A model generated the notes under the pieces. It was not told the DNA's origin. It was given only the letters and a program-made list of their open reading frames with translations, and searched no databases. The position numbers and the translations under genes were made by a program. From UBA5972 sp002430125 (GTDB lineage: Bacteria; Pseudomonadota; Alphaproteobacteria; Rhodobacterales; Rhodobacteraceae), in NCBI GenBank assembly GCA_937892915.1, contig CALBIC010000182.1, positions 1 through 13,771 of the forward strand: a DNA stretch of 13,771 nucleotides. The letters are read 5' to 3'. Positions 1 through 7,739 of this stretch are shown here, one piece after another; the first letter of the stretch is position 1; each line of letters begins with the position of its first letter.

Positions 1-1
1 G

Positions 2-73
2 CCTGAATTCCGTCTCGGGCAGGGCGCGTTCCGCGCCGCACCTGATCCATGCAACGCGGCCACTGTGGGTTAA
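2..73 (+). pseudogene. C-terminal scrap of a + strand frame with HNH-nuclease-like RLGQG motif
   Basis: A + strand frame is open from the left edge and ends at TAA 71-73. It encodes about 23 residues, beginning PEFRLGQGAFRAAP. The segment RLGQGAFR resembles the motif just before the HNH nuclease core in COG3440-like HNH endonucleases, which I recall as common in this bacterial group. In those proteins the HNH residues follow the motif, but here the frame stops about 15 residues later. If the resemblance is real, this is a truncated or frameshifted remnant, although it could also be an unrelated C-terminus. The stop overlaps the xerC stop codon on the other strand within TTAA. A GC-rich 6-bp inverted repeat (23-28/32-37) lies inside it. 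The call rests on a very short match. Confidence 0.2.
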
Positions 74-996
74 GCTGGTGCGCGTGCCATCGGATGCGCC
101 TTGCTGTAAACCTCCATTAATCGGGCTTGATCTACCGCCGTATAGGCTTGCGTGGTCGAAAGGCTGGCATGGCCCAATAACTCTTGAATTGTCCGCAGAT
201 CTCCACCGGCAGCCAACAGATGTGTCGCAAACGAATGCCGCATTGCGTGCGGTGTCGCGCTGGCGGGCAGGCCCAGTTGGTTGCGTGCCTGTTCCATCAC
301 TTTCTGGATTTGCCTTGCATTTAGGGGCCCACCCCGCACGCCCAGAAACAGCGGGTTGTCGGCGAATTGTGGATGCGGGCAGGTGCTCAGATACGCATCA
401 ACAGCTGTGCGCGCGGCTGGGATCACTGGAACCAATCGGGTCTTGCCACCTTTGCCTTTGATCCGCAAAACCTCGGGCAGCGGCGTGTCGGCAATTGTCA
501 GTGACAAGGCCTCGGAAATCCGCAAACCGCAGCCGTAAAGCAACGTGACTACTGCCATGTCACGCGCACCGATCCACGGCTCGGTATGTTGTAAATCGAC
601 CGTGGAGATCAGATCGCGCGCAGCTTGTACTGCGACAGGGCGTGGCAGTTTTGCACTGAATTTCGGTGCGCGTGTGGCCAATACTGCGGTTGGTTCAAAC
701 CCTTCACGTTCACCGAACCAGCCGTAAAAACCTTTCACGGCAGACAGAGCCCGCGCCAGCGAGCGGGCCGAAACGCCGCGCCGTCGTTCATGGGCCATCC
801 ATGCGCGCATGTCCTGCAGGGTTACACGTTTGAGCCCGCCGCTTGCGATGGCTTCGCCCAGATGTTCAGCCAGAAATTGCAGAAACCCACCTAAATCCCG
901 CTGATAGGCTTCGATTGTTTTGTCTGCGGCCCCGTCCAGTGCCGCTTTGTGGGTCAGCCATCGCGCCAACAAATCGGCTGTTCCTGCCGCCAGCAT
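70..996 (-). CDS. xerC: Tyrosine recombinase XerC
   Basis: This is a site-specific recombinase which, with XerD, resolves chromosome dimers at dif near the replication terminus. The 308-aa length is normal for the family. Residues 1-110 form the N-terminal SAM-like core-binding domain. Residues 125-300 form the catalytic domain with a full active site: R159 (CGLRISEAL), K185 (GKGGKTR), H250 and R253 (HAMRHSFATHLL), H276 (LLGHASLSTT) and the nucleophile Y285 (TTQAY). The ATG at 994-996 is chosen because it lies two bases after the stop of the DUF484 gene, indicating translational coupling. XerD is the close paralogue, but the pairing with DUF484 favours XerC, since DUF484–xerC adjacency is known from other proteobacteria. 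Transcription probably starts upstream of fsa. All catalytic residues are intact. Confidence 0.95.
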   Translation of the reverse strand: MLAAGTADLLARWLTHKAALDGAADKTIEAYQRDLGGFLQFLAEHLGEAIASGGLKRVTLQDMRAWMAHERRRGVSARSLARALSAVKGFYGWFGEREGFEPTAVLATRAPKFSAKLPRPVAVQAARDLISTVDLQHTEPWIGARDMAVVTLLYGCGLRISEALSLTIADTPLPEVLRIKGKGGKTRLVPVIPAARTAVDAYLSTCPHPQFADNPLFLGVRGGPLNARQIQKVMEQARNQLGLPASATPHAMRHSFATHLLAAGGDLRTIQELLGHASLSTTQAYTAVDQARLMEVYSKAHPMARAPA

Positions 997-998
997 GA

Positions 999-1715
999 CT
1001 AGCGCAGCCAGCGTTGCAATACGCGCTCCAACGCGCCGGCAAAGAACGTCAACAGGTCGGTTCCTTGTTTGGGGCCAAACTGATGTGGGTCTTCGGACCC
1101 AAGTGCCAGCATGCCCGGCAAGTTGGTCGGTCCCAGATCAAGTTTCAGCAATGCCTCGGATTGAACCCATGCCGCGTATTGACCGTATAGGGTTTCGGAC
1201 GGCTGCGAGACCTGTCTTAGGGTGACGACGCGACTGGTCATATTCCGCCCGTCGGTCAGGTATTCGTCAATCGAGCCGGGGCCGTAAATGCCCAAGACGC
1301 CGCCAAACTCCTTGGACAGATGTTCCTGAACCGGATGCCCAGCAGAATTGCTTTCCAGGCAAAGGCGCAGATTGTCAACTTTCAGAATGCCAACGATTTC
1401 ATTTTTCAAGCTGGCAAGGAACTCTTGAAAATCAAGGGGTTCCAGCAAGGCCAGCACGGCGCGGTTGACTTGTCCCATACCCGCCAGGTTTTCATAGGCC
1501 GCTGCAATCACCGATCGATGCGTATCTTCCAGACGCTCGTACCGCGCTTCCAGCCGGTTCATGGCCACACCGCGCAGATCGACCACGTTTTCACCTAACG
1601 CACGCGAATCTGCCGTAATCAGCGCCTTCATTAACGCGCGGTCCTCCAGGATCGAGCCGGGATCGGATAGGATTTGGTCGCGGATATGATCCAGCGCATT
1701 GCCTGATGTCGTCAT
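999..1715 (-). CDS. DUF484 (GAF-like) family protein
   Basis: This 238-aa protein belongs to the DUF484 family, whose fold is GAF-like and whose function is not established. The N-terminal part (20-75) is helical and includes RLEARYERLEDTHR, which probably forms a coiled-coil dimer segment. The C-terminal GAF-like part (about 80-236) ends with the family signature GMLALGSEDPHQFGP followed by GTDLLTFFAGALERVL. No enzymatic residues or membrane segments are visible. The gene lies between fsa (24-base gap) and xerC (2-base gap). An AAGGGG ribosome site precedes the ATG at 1713-1715. Association with xerC recurs in other proteobacteria, so a link to dimer resolution or cell-cycle signalling is possible, but that is inference. 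Confidence 0.85.
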   Translation of the reverse strand: MTTSGNALDHIRDQILSDPGSILEDRALMKALITADSRALGENVVDLRGVAMNRLEARYERLEDTHRSVIAAAYENLAGMGQVNRAVLALLEPLDFQEFLASLKNEIVGILKVDNLRLCLESNSAGHPVQEHLSKEFGGVLGIYGPGSIDEYLTDGRNMTSRVVTLRQVSQPSETLYGQYAAWVQSEALLKLDLGPTNLPGMLALGSEDPHQFGPKQGTDLLTFFAGALERVLQRWLR

Positions 1716-1739
1716 TTTCTGCCCCTTGTCCCCGCTTTA

Positions 1740-2393
1740 TCAGAGGATCTTTTGACCGGTTTTCGCCCAGTCTTTCATAAAGCCTTCAAGCCCCTTGTCG
1801 GTCAGCGGATGATCTGCAAGTTTGCGCAGAACCGAAGGCGGGGCAGTTACGACATCGGCTCCAATCAACGCACAGTCCGATATGTGGTTGACGGTACGCG
1901 CCGAGGCCGCCAGAATCTGAGTTCCGAAATTGTAATTGTCATAGATAGTGCGAATGTCCGCGATCAGGTCCATGCCATCCAGATTGATATCGTCAAGCCG
2001 CCCGACAAAGGGCGAGATGAACGTGGCCCCCGCTTTGGCGGCCAGCAGCGCCTGGTTGGCGGAAAAACAAAGGGTCACGTTGACCATATGCCCTTCGCCA
2101 GACAGCACTTTGCAGGCTTTAAGACCGGCCCATGTCAGCGGCACTTTCACCGCAATATTATCGGCGATCTTGGCGAGTTTACGGCCTTCTGCGATCATCT
2201 CGTCAGCGTCAAGTGACACGACTTCGGCACTGACTGGCCCGTCGATCATCGCGCAGATTTCGCGTGTGACTTCAAGAATGTCACGCCCGGATTTCAAGAT
2301 CAGTGAAGGATTCGTAGTGACGCCATCGACCAAGCCCATGGCAGCAAGCTCAGCAATATCGCTGATTTCAGCGGTATCCGCGAAAAATTTCAT
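1740..2393 (-). CDS. fsa: Small transaldolase / fructose-6-phosphate aldolase family protein (TalC/Fsa type)
   Basis: This 217-aa class I aldolase matches the usual length of the family (about 215-220 aa). It starts MKFFADTAEI and has VTTNPSLI at 25-32, typical of this TIM-barrel family. The Schiff-base lysine is K83 in VAVKVPLTW. Two positions separate the activities. E57 in SAEVV and F129 in ISPFVGR are the transaldolase-type residues, whereas E. coli FsaA has Gln and Tyr there. The enzyme therefore more likely transfers dihydroxyacetone units in the pentose phosphate pathway than cleaves free fructose 6-phosphate, although databases usually call it fsa. A longer in-frame version reaching 2642 runs into priA and is not family-like. 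The ATG at 2391-2393 gives the canonical N-terminus. It is the first gene of the fsa–DUF484–xerC unit. Confidence 0.92.
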   Translation of the reverse strand: MKFFADTAEISDIAELAAMGLVDGVTTNPSLILKSGRDILEVTREICAMIDGPVSAEVVSLDADEMIAEGRKLAKIADNIAVKVPLTWAGLKACKVLSGEGHMVNVTLCFSANQALLAAKAGATFISPFVGRLDDINLDGMDLIADIRTIYDNYNFGTQILAASARTVNHISDCALIGADVVTAPPSVLRKLADHPLTDKGLEGFMKDWAKTGQKIL

Positions 2394-2503
2394 GTCTCTG
2401 CTCTCAATATACGGGGCCGTTTTTTGCTGGCCCATTCTTGTTATTCGAAACCATACATCATGCTGGACTCCGCGCAAAGCCTGTTTTTTGGATTGGCTTG
2501 CCG
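2394..2503. promoter_or_regulatory. Divergent fsa / priA promoter region
   Basis: These 110 bp separate the start codons of fsa (minus) and priA (plus) and must hold both promoters unless transcripts overlap. A weak candidate for fsa on the minus strand is TTGCGC (2472-2477), 16 bp, then TATGGT (2450-2455). No convincing + strand promoter for priA was found. A small hairpin, GGGCC/GGCCC with a T-rich loop, lies near 2415-2434 in the fsa leader. Exact promoters are uncertain. Confidence 0.4.
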
Positions 2504-4699
2504 GTGTGTGACAAATCCCACTTTGACCAAGGCGAATTGGTTGCGGTTCAGACGACGCAGCCTTTGGATCGGCCGCTTGATTACAAGGCCCCGGCCGGAG
2601 GGTGCTTTGTCGGCTCGTTCGTCGAAGTGCCGCTTGGGCCACGTAAGGTTTTAGGTGTGGTTTGGGGCGCGGGTGCGGGCGGGTTTGATCTGAAAAAGGC
2701 GCGATCCGTCATCCGGGTGTTGGATGTGGCCCCGATGCGCGAAGAAATGCAGGATTTTCTGCGCCGGGTTGGTGATTATACCCTGTCGCCGCTATCATCT
2801 ATGCTGCGGTTGGCCACACGTGCCCCGGGGTTGATGGACCCAATGTCGATGCGCAAAGTTTATGGCTTGGGTCGCGGCGATCCTGACCGGATGACGTCAG
2901 CCCGCGAACGGGTGATTGCAGTTCTGGAAGACCATGGCGGCCTAGTCTTTACGCTTGGCGAATTGGCCGAACTTGCGGGCGTGTCATCGTCGGTGATCCA
3001 GGGGTTGGTCAAGCAAGGCGTGGTGGAAGAACAGGAAACCCCGCGCGATCTGCCCTATCCAAGGCTTGATGCCAAACTATCTGGCAAAACCTTATCCGGC
3101 GATCAGGCTGAAGCGGCGAAACTGGTGCGCGACGGGGTTTTGTCGGGCGAATACGGAACCTGGCTGCTGAAAGGTGTCACCGGGTCCGGTAAAACCGAGG
3201 TGTATCTGGAAGCCGTGGCCGCTTGTCTGGAATCCGGGCGACAGGCATTGGTGTTGCTGCCGGAAATCGCCCTGACATCGGAATTTCTGAAACGCGTCCA
3301 GGCACGCTTTGGCGCACTGCCTGCCGAATGGCATTCAGGCGTCACCATGACCGAACGCCGCCGTTGCTGGCGCATGGTGGCCGAAGGCGGTGCCGATCTG
3401 GTGGTGGGGGCAAGGTCAGCACTTTACCTGCCATTTCAAAGGCTTGGGTTGATTGTGGTCGATGAAGAACACGACCAGTCGTATAAACAGGAAGACGGCG
3501 TGCATTACAACGCGCGGGATATGGCGGTGCTGCGCGCGTCGATTTTGGGGGCGACGGTTGTGCTGGCATCAGCCACGCCATCGCTTGAAAGCTGGGTCAA
3601 TGCCGGGGCTGGCAAGTATCGCCGACTTGATCTGGCTGAACGGTTTGGGGTCGCTGAAATGCCGGATATCGGGGCGATTGATTTGCGGGCTGAACCCCCC
3701 GCACGTGGCCGCTGGATTTCGCCGCCTTTGGAGGCAGAAGTGCGCGCGCGACTTTTGCGCGGCGAGCAGTCGCTGCTGTTTCTCAACCGGCGTGGTTATG
3801 CACCGTTGACGGTGTGCCGGTCTTGCGGCCATCAGATCGGTTGCGATCATTGTGATGCGCGGATGGTCGAGCACCGGTTTCAGGGACGGTTGATGTGCCA
3901 TCAATGCGGTGAAACCAAACCGATGCCAACCGCCTGCCCGCACTGCAAATCCGAAGGCACAATGGCCCCGATTGGCCCCGGCGTCGAACGGTTGGCCGAG
4001 GAAGCAACCGCCGTGTTCCCCGATGCCCGTATCGCGATCCTGTCGTCCGACTTGGCGCAATCGGCGCGGGCGATCCGCGCGCGGATCGAGGAAATTGCCT
4101 CGGGGCAAGCGGATGTGATTATCGGCACCCAGATCGTGGCAAAGGGGCACAACTTTCCATTGCTGACGCTGGTGGGGGTGATTGATGCGGATTTAGGCCT
4201 GCAAGGGGGCGATCTGCGCGCTGCCGAACGCACCTTTCAACTGATGCGTCAGGTCGCAGGGCGCGCGGGACGGGCCGATTTACGCGGCGTTGCTTTGCTG
4301 CAAACCCATCAACCTGATCATCCGGTGATCAAAGCGATTATCTCGGGCGATGACGAAGGCTTTTGGAAGGCCGAAGCCGCGCAACGCCAAGCCGCGGGCG
4401 TGCCGCCTTTTGGACGGATGGCGGGGATCGTATTGTCCTCGCCTGATGTGGCGCAGGTGTTTGATTTCGCGGGCGTTATGGCGCGTAACACATCGCCCTT
4501 GGCCAAAATCGGCGCACAGGTCTTCGGTCCTGCCCCGGCACCTGTCGCGCGAATTCGTGGCCGTCACCGGGTCAGGCTGCTGGTCAAAGCCGCGAAAGGC
4601 GCGCCGCTGCAAACAGCCCTCGCGCAATGGGCCGCACAGTTCAAACTGCCAAACAATATGCGTCTGACCATCGATATCGATCCACAGAGCTTTTACTGA
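2504..4699 (+). CDS. priA: Primosomal protein N' (replication restart DNA helicase PriA)
   Basis: PriA is a superfamily 2 3'-5' helicase that recognises stalled replication forks and reloads the replisome. From the GTG at 2504 the protein has 731 aa, the family's usual size. The N-terminal DNA-binding part (about 10-110) begins with VAVQTTQPLDRPLDY. Walker A is GVTGSGKT at 224-231 (K230), and Walker B is DEEH at 320-323. Motif III is ASATPS at 355-360. Eight cysteines for two zinc ions lie at 438, 441, 447, 450, 465, 468, 478 and 481. C-terminal helicase motifs include GTQIVAKGHNFP (541-552) and QVAGRAGRAD (583-592). The frame can be extended to a TTG at 2438, but those 22 residues are not family-like and run into the divergent promoter region. 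The GTG is preferred although its ribosome site is weak. All motifs look intact. Confidence 0.95.
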   Translation: MCDKSHFDQGELVAVQTTQPLDRPLDYKAPAGGCFVGSFVEVPLGPRKVLGVVWGAGAGGFDLKKARSVIRVLDVAPMREEMQDFLRRVGDYTLSPLSSMLRLATRAPGLMDPMSMRKVYGLGRGDPDRMTSARERVIAVLEDHGGLVFTLGELAELAGVSSSVIQGLVKQGVVEEQETPRDLPYPRLDAKLSGKTLSGDQAEAAKLVRDGVLSGEYGTWLLKGVTGSGKTEVYLEAVAACLESGRQALVLLPEIALTSEFLKRVQARFGALPAEWHSGVTMTERRRCWRMVAEGGADLVVGARSALYLPFQRLGLIVVDEEHDQSYKQEDGVHYNARDMAVLRASILGATVVLASATPSLESWVNAGAGKYRRLDLAERFGVAEMPDIGAIDLRAEPPARGRWISPPLEAEVRARLLRGEQSLLFLNRRGYAPLTVCRSCGHQIGCDHCDARMVEHRFQGRLMCHQCGETKPMPTACPHCKSEGTMAPIGPGVERLAEEATAVFPDARIAILSSDLAQSARAIRARIEEIASGQADVIIGTQIVAKGHNFPLLTLVGVIDADLGLQGGDLRAAERTFQLMRQVAGRAGRADLRGVALLQTHQPDHPVIKAIISGDDEGFWKAEAAQRQAAGVPPFGRMAGIVLSSPDVAQVFDFAGVMARNTSPLAKIGAQVFGPAPAPVARIRGRHRVRLLVKAAKGAPLQTALAQWAAQFKLPNNMRLTIDIDPQSFY

Positions 4700-4721
4700 A
4701 CCGGCGATTGTGCGCCGCCCG

Positions 4722-4749
4722 GTGTGACAAGGTTCTGGCCTTGTCGCGC
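4722..4749 (+). other. Stem-loop between priA and hisC
   Basis: A perfect 7-bp inverted repeat, GACAAGG/CCTTGTC (4726-4732 and 4739-4745), has a 6-base loop. It extends by four more pairs, two of them G-U, to 4722 and 4749. No T-run follows, so a standard intrinsic terminator is not supported. It may attenuate or separate priA from hisC transcription, or be a protein-binding site. Confidence 0.4.
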
Positions 4750-4792
4750 GCGTGACGCTAGAAGATGCGCGACTTCAAAACGGAATATGAAG

Positions 4793-5881
4793 ATGACCAA
4801 CCAGATCACGCCCCGCCCTGGCATTATGGAAATCGATCCCTATATGGGTGGCGAAAGTCATGTGCCAGGCGTTGCAAAAATCCATAAACTGTCATCAAAC
4901 GAAAATCCCCTTGGGCCGAGTCCGAAAGCTATCGCTGCCTTCAAAGCGGTAGCCGGAACGTTAGAGCGTTATCCCTCGTCAGATCATGCCGGTTTGCGCA
5001 TAGCGATCGGTCAGGTCCACGGCGTTGACCCGTCGCGGGTGATTTGTGGCGATGGCTCGGACGAGGTTATTTCGTGGCTGTGTAACGCCTATGCCGGGCC
5101 GGGTGACGAGGTTCTGTTTACCGCGCACGGCTTTTCGATGTACCGGATTTCAGCCCTTGGTGCAGGTGCCACACCGGTCGAAGTGGCAGAAACCAAACGG
5201 CGCGTGGATGTTGACAAACTGTTGGCTGGGTGCACCGCCAATACGCGGCTAGTGTTTTTGGCCAATCCTGGCAATCCGACCGGCACGATGATTTCAGAGG
5301 CCGAAATGGCGCGGCTGGCCGATGGGTTGCCGCCACAGGCGTTGCTGGTTCTGGATGGCGCTTATGCGGATTTCGTCGAAGGATTTGACGGCGGCTTGGC
5401 CTTGGTTGAAGCGCGCAACAATGTTTTCATGACGCGGACGTTTTCGAAAATCTATGGGCTGGGTGGCTTGCGGGTTGGCTGGGGATATGGGCCTGCTGCG
5501 ATAATCGACGTGTTGAACCGCATTCGCGGGCCGTTTAATGTCACGGCCGCCGGGCTGGCCGCTGCCCAGGCGGCGGTTCTGGATCTGGACTACACCGATA
5601 GATGCCGGGCTGAGAACACCAGGTGGCGGGATTGGTTGCAGGCCGAACTGGCAGCAATTGGTATCCCGTCGGACCCGGCGTTTGGCAATTTTATTCTGAC
5701 GCGCTTTGGGTCGGAAATACAGGCCGATGCGGCCGAGGCGGCGTTGCGAATGGCTGGAATTTTGGTGCGCAAAGTCAAAGGGTATCGCTTGCCCGACTGT
5801 TTAAGGATTACCGTCGGCGACGAAGAAGCCTGCCGCCTTGTGGTTGATGTGATGACGAAGTTCATGAAGGAACGCGACTGA
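4793..5881 (+). CDS. hisC: Histidinol-phosphate aminotransferase (probably also aromatic aminotransferase)
   Basis: This PLP-dependent class I/II aminotransferase converts imidazole-acetol phosphate and glutamate to L-histidinol phosphate in histidine synthesis. At 362 aa it is typical of HisC. It has the N-terminal signature LSSNENPLGPSP (33-44), substrate/PLP contacts NPGNPTGT (158-165) and LDGAY (187-191), the PLP lysine K219 in TRTFSKIYGLGGLR, and the carboxylate-binding arginine R338 in CLRITVG. The ATG at 4793 is chosen because GGAA at 4782-4785 is well spaced from it and it gives the usual MTNQI-like start. An ATG two codons earlier and a GTG at 4724 are less likely. Its stop overlaps the tyrC start (TGATG). 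In Zymomonas mobilis a neighbouring hisC-type/tyrC pair is known and its aminotransferase also serves tyrosine/phenylalanine synthesis, so dual use is likely here by inference. Confidence 0.93.
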   Translation: MTNQITPRPGIMEIDPYMGGESHVPGVAKIHKLSSNENPLGPSPKAIAAFKAVAGTLERYPSSDHAGLRIAIGQVHGVDPSRVICGDGSDEVISWLCNAYAGPGDEVLFTAHGFSMYRISALGAGATPVEVAETKRRVDVDKLLAGCTANTRLVFLANPGNPTGTMISEAEMARLADGLPPQALLVLDGAYADFVEGFDGGLALVEARNNVFMTRTFSKIYGLGGLRVGWGYGPAAIIDVLNRIRGPFNVTAAGLAAAQAAVLDLDYTDRCRAENTRWRDWLQAELAAIGIPSDPAFGNFILTRFGSEIQADAAEAALRMAGILVRKVKGYRLPDCLRITVGDEEACRLVVDVMTKFMKERD

Positions 5882-6807
5882 TGGCGGTGATTTTTGAACG
5901 GGTTGCCTTGCTGGGTATCGGGCTGATCGCCTCGTCAATCGCGCTGGGGGCGCGCAAGCACGGCTTGGCTGGCTCGATTGCAGGGCATGCCCGCACCGCC
6001 GAAACTCGCGCGACCGCGCTTGAACTTGGCCTGTGTGATCAGGTTTACGCAAGTGCGGCCGAGGCGGTGAAGGACGCTGATCTGGTCATCTTCTGTGTGC
6101 CAATCGGCGCAATGGCAGCGATGGCAAAGGAAATCGCACCGCATCTGAAACCCGGCGCCGTACTGACAGATGTCGGGTCGGTGAAAAAAGCGGTGATTGA
6201 CGCGATTGGCCCCTATGTGCCGGGTGGCGTTGAATTTATTCCCGGTCATCCGTTGGCGGGAACCGAGCATTCCGGTCCACGTGCGGGGTTTGCCAGCCTG
6301 TTTGACAACCGCTGGTGCCTGCTTACGCCGCTGGACGGCACTGACCCCGATGCCTTGGCGCGATTGGTGGCGTTTTGGCAAGGTTTAGGGGCCAAGGTTG
6401 ATCAGATGGATGCGGACCATCACGATCTGGTTCTGGCTGTGACCAGTCACGCGCCGCATCTGATCGCCTATACGATGGTCGGTGTCGCGGATGACTTGCA
6501 ACGGGTGACGGAATCCGAGGTTATCAACTATTCAGCGGCCGGTTTTCGGGATTTCACGCGCATCGCCGCCAGTGACCCTACGATGTGGCGTGATGTCTTT
6601 CTGAACAACAAAGAAGCCACACTGGAGATCCTTGGCCGCTTTACAGAAGAGTTGTTTGATTTGCAGCGAGCGATACGCAGGGGCAACGGTCAGCAACTTT
6701 TTGATTATTTCACCCGTACACGCGCGATCAGACGTGGTATTATCGAAGCAGGGCAGGATACAGATGCGCCGGATTTCGGGCGCGCGACAAAAGAAAAAGG
6801 GCAGTAG
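5881..6807 (+). CDS. tyrC: Prephenate/arogenate (cyclohexadienyl) dehydrogenase
   Basis: This enzyme oxidatively decarboxylates prephenate and/or arogenate in tyrosine synthesis. The 308 aa contain an N-terminal Rossmann NAD(P) domain (LLGIGLIASSIALGARKHGL from residue 10; FCVPIGAM 71-78) and a helical dimerisation/catalytic domain. Family active-site residues are visible: S100 in TDVGSVK, H123 in PGHPLAGTEHSGP, H190 in TSHAPHL and arginines in GFRDFTRIA (221-229). There is no C-terminal ACT domain, so the usual tyrosine-binding regulatory module is absent. The ATG overlaps the hisC stop by one base and has AAGGA at 5867-5871, nine bases upstream. Which substrate is preferred cannot be told from the sequence. 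The next gene follows after two bases. Confidence 0.92.
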   Translation: MAVIFERVALLGIGLIASSIALGARKHGLAGSIAGHARTAETRATALELGLCDQVYASAAEAVKDADLVIFCVPIGAMAAMAKEIAPHLKPGAVLTDVGSVKKAVIDAIGPYVPGGVEFIPGHPLAGTEHSGPRAGFASLFDNRWCLLTPLDGTDPDALARLVAFWQGLGAKVDQMDADHHDLVLAVTSHAPHLIAYTMVGVADDLQRVTESEVINYSAAGFRDFTRIAASDPTMWRDVFLNNKEATLEILGRFTEELFDLQRAIRRGNGQQLFDYFTRTRAIRRGIIEAGQDTDAPDFGRATKEKGQ

Positions 6808-6809
6808 GC

Positions 6810-7736
6810 ATGCAGGTTGTAATGCCACTTATTCTTGTGATTTCGCTGCTGGTGGGTCCAGTCGCCCAAGCTGGTGCGCCGCATCATTCCCCCCGACCCA
6901 TGCCGCGCGAAACCATTCAGGCCAAAACAGACTTCATTCAGGTTTTTTACCGAAATGGTATCCGGCCAAAACCACGGTTCGAGCAAAGCAGCAAAACGCC
7001 TATGCAGACTGCATCCTCGAACGAGACAGATTTTGGTGGCCGTACTACTGATTACGTACTGGCAACGACGCAACCGATTTACCGCTCTCCGCGCCCTGAA
7101 ATCCGGCCTGAGGATTTGAACCTGAACCGAACTATTGTCCGCCAGGTTAAGACCAAGCCGACCGCGCAGGGTACACGCATCGCCAGTACGAATGCCACCG
7201 CCACATACAAAAATGGCGCGTTATGTGGTGACCGGCGCATTCGCGGCGAAGTTCTTGCGCCGATTGGCAGCAGCACGACGGGTTGCGGCATTGCCAGCCC
7301 CGTTAGGGTCACCTCGATTGATGGCATCACGCTTAGTCAGGGGTCGATCATGGATTGTACGACTGCCAAAACATTGGCGGGTTGGCTGACCGATAGTGTG
7401 CGTCCGGCTGTCGGGCGACGCGGTGGGGGGCTGCAATCGGTTCGCGTGGCGGCGCATTATTCCTGTCGGACGCGCAACAGCCAGAAGGGCGCTAAGATTT
7501 CGGAACACGGCAAGGGCCATGCGATTGATATTTCAGGACTAATGCTGGCCGATGGTAGGATGATTACTGTCAAGGAAGGCTGGTTGAACCGTAAAGATAA
7601 CAAGATACTGGCGGCGGTCCGGGCGAAGGCTTGTGGGCCGTTTGGCACGGTTCTTGGTCCCGGTTCAGACCGGTTTCACAGCGACCACTTTCATCTGGAT
7701 ACAGCACGGTATCGCAGCGGTTCATATTGCAAATAG
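6810..7736 (+). CDS. Secreted extensin family protein (Extensin_2, M15-like active-site pattern)
   Basis: The 308-aa protein has a signal peptide (hydrophobic 4-15, probable cleavage after VAQA, residues 18-21), so the product is periplasmic. A low-complexity basic/polar linker (about 22-135) precedes the Extensin_2 domain (about 138-308). That domain holds S-E-H-G-K-G-H-A-I-D at 231-240 and H290, H293 and H295 in RFHSDHFHLDTA. This SxHxxGxAxD plus HxH pattern matches the zinc ligands of M15 D-Ala-D-Ala peptidases such as MepA/DD-carboxypeptidases. Six cysteines (139, 159, 183, 219, 275, 307) could form disulfides. Peptidoglycan binding or cleavage is therefore plausible but unproven, and the plant-derived family name says nothing about function. 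It starts two bases after tyrC and is probably cotranscribed. A second ATG at 6822 is possible. It ends three bases from the convergent nfeD stop. Confidence 0.85.
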   Translation: MQVVMPLILVISLLVGPVAQAGAPHHSPRPMPRETIQAKTDFIQVFYRNGIRPKPRFEQSSKTPMQTASSNETDFGGRTTDYVLATTQPIYRSPRPEIRPEDLNLNRTIVRQVKTKPTAQGTRIASTNATATYKNGALCGDRRIRGEVLAPIGSSTTGCGIASPVRVTSIDGITLSQGSIMDCTTAKTLAGWLTDSVRPAVGRRGGGLQSVRVAAHYSCRTRNSQKGAKISEHGKGHAIDISGLMLADGRMITVKEGWLNRKDNKILAAVRAKACGPFGTVLGPGSDRFHSDHFHLDTARYRSGSYCK

Positions 7737-7739
7737 AGT

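Noticed and set aside
2438..2503. TTG start of priA at 2438
   Set aside because: The added 22 residues do not resemble PriA and lie in the divergent promoter region. The GTG at 2504 fits the family length.
2394..2642. N-terminal extension of the fsa frame to 300 residues
   Set aside because: The extra 83 residues overlap priA, are not family-like, and the internal MKFFADTAEI is the canonical start.
3569..4150. Minus-strand open frame of 193 codons inside priA
   Set aside because: It is the antisense of a gene with all helicase motifs and has no recognisable domain or ribosome site.
4724..4792. GTG start of hisC at 4724
   Set aside because: The added residues are basic and not HisC-like, and the start sits inside a strong stem-loop.
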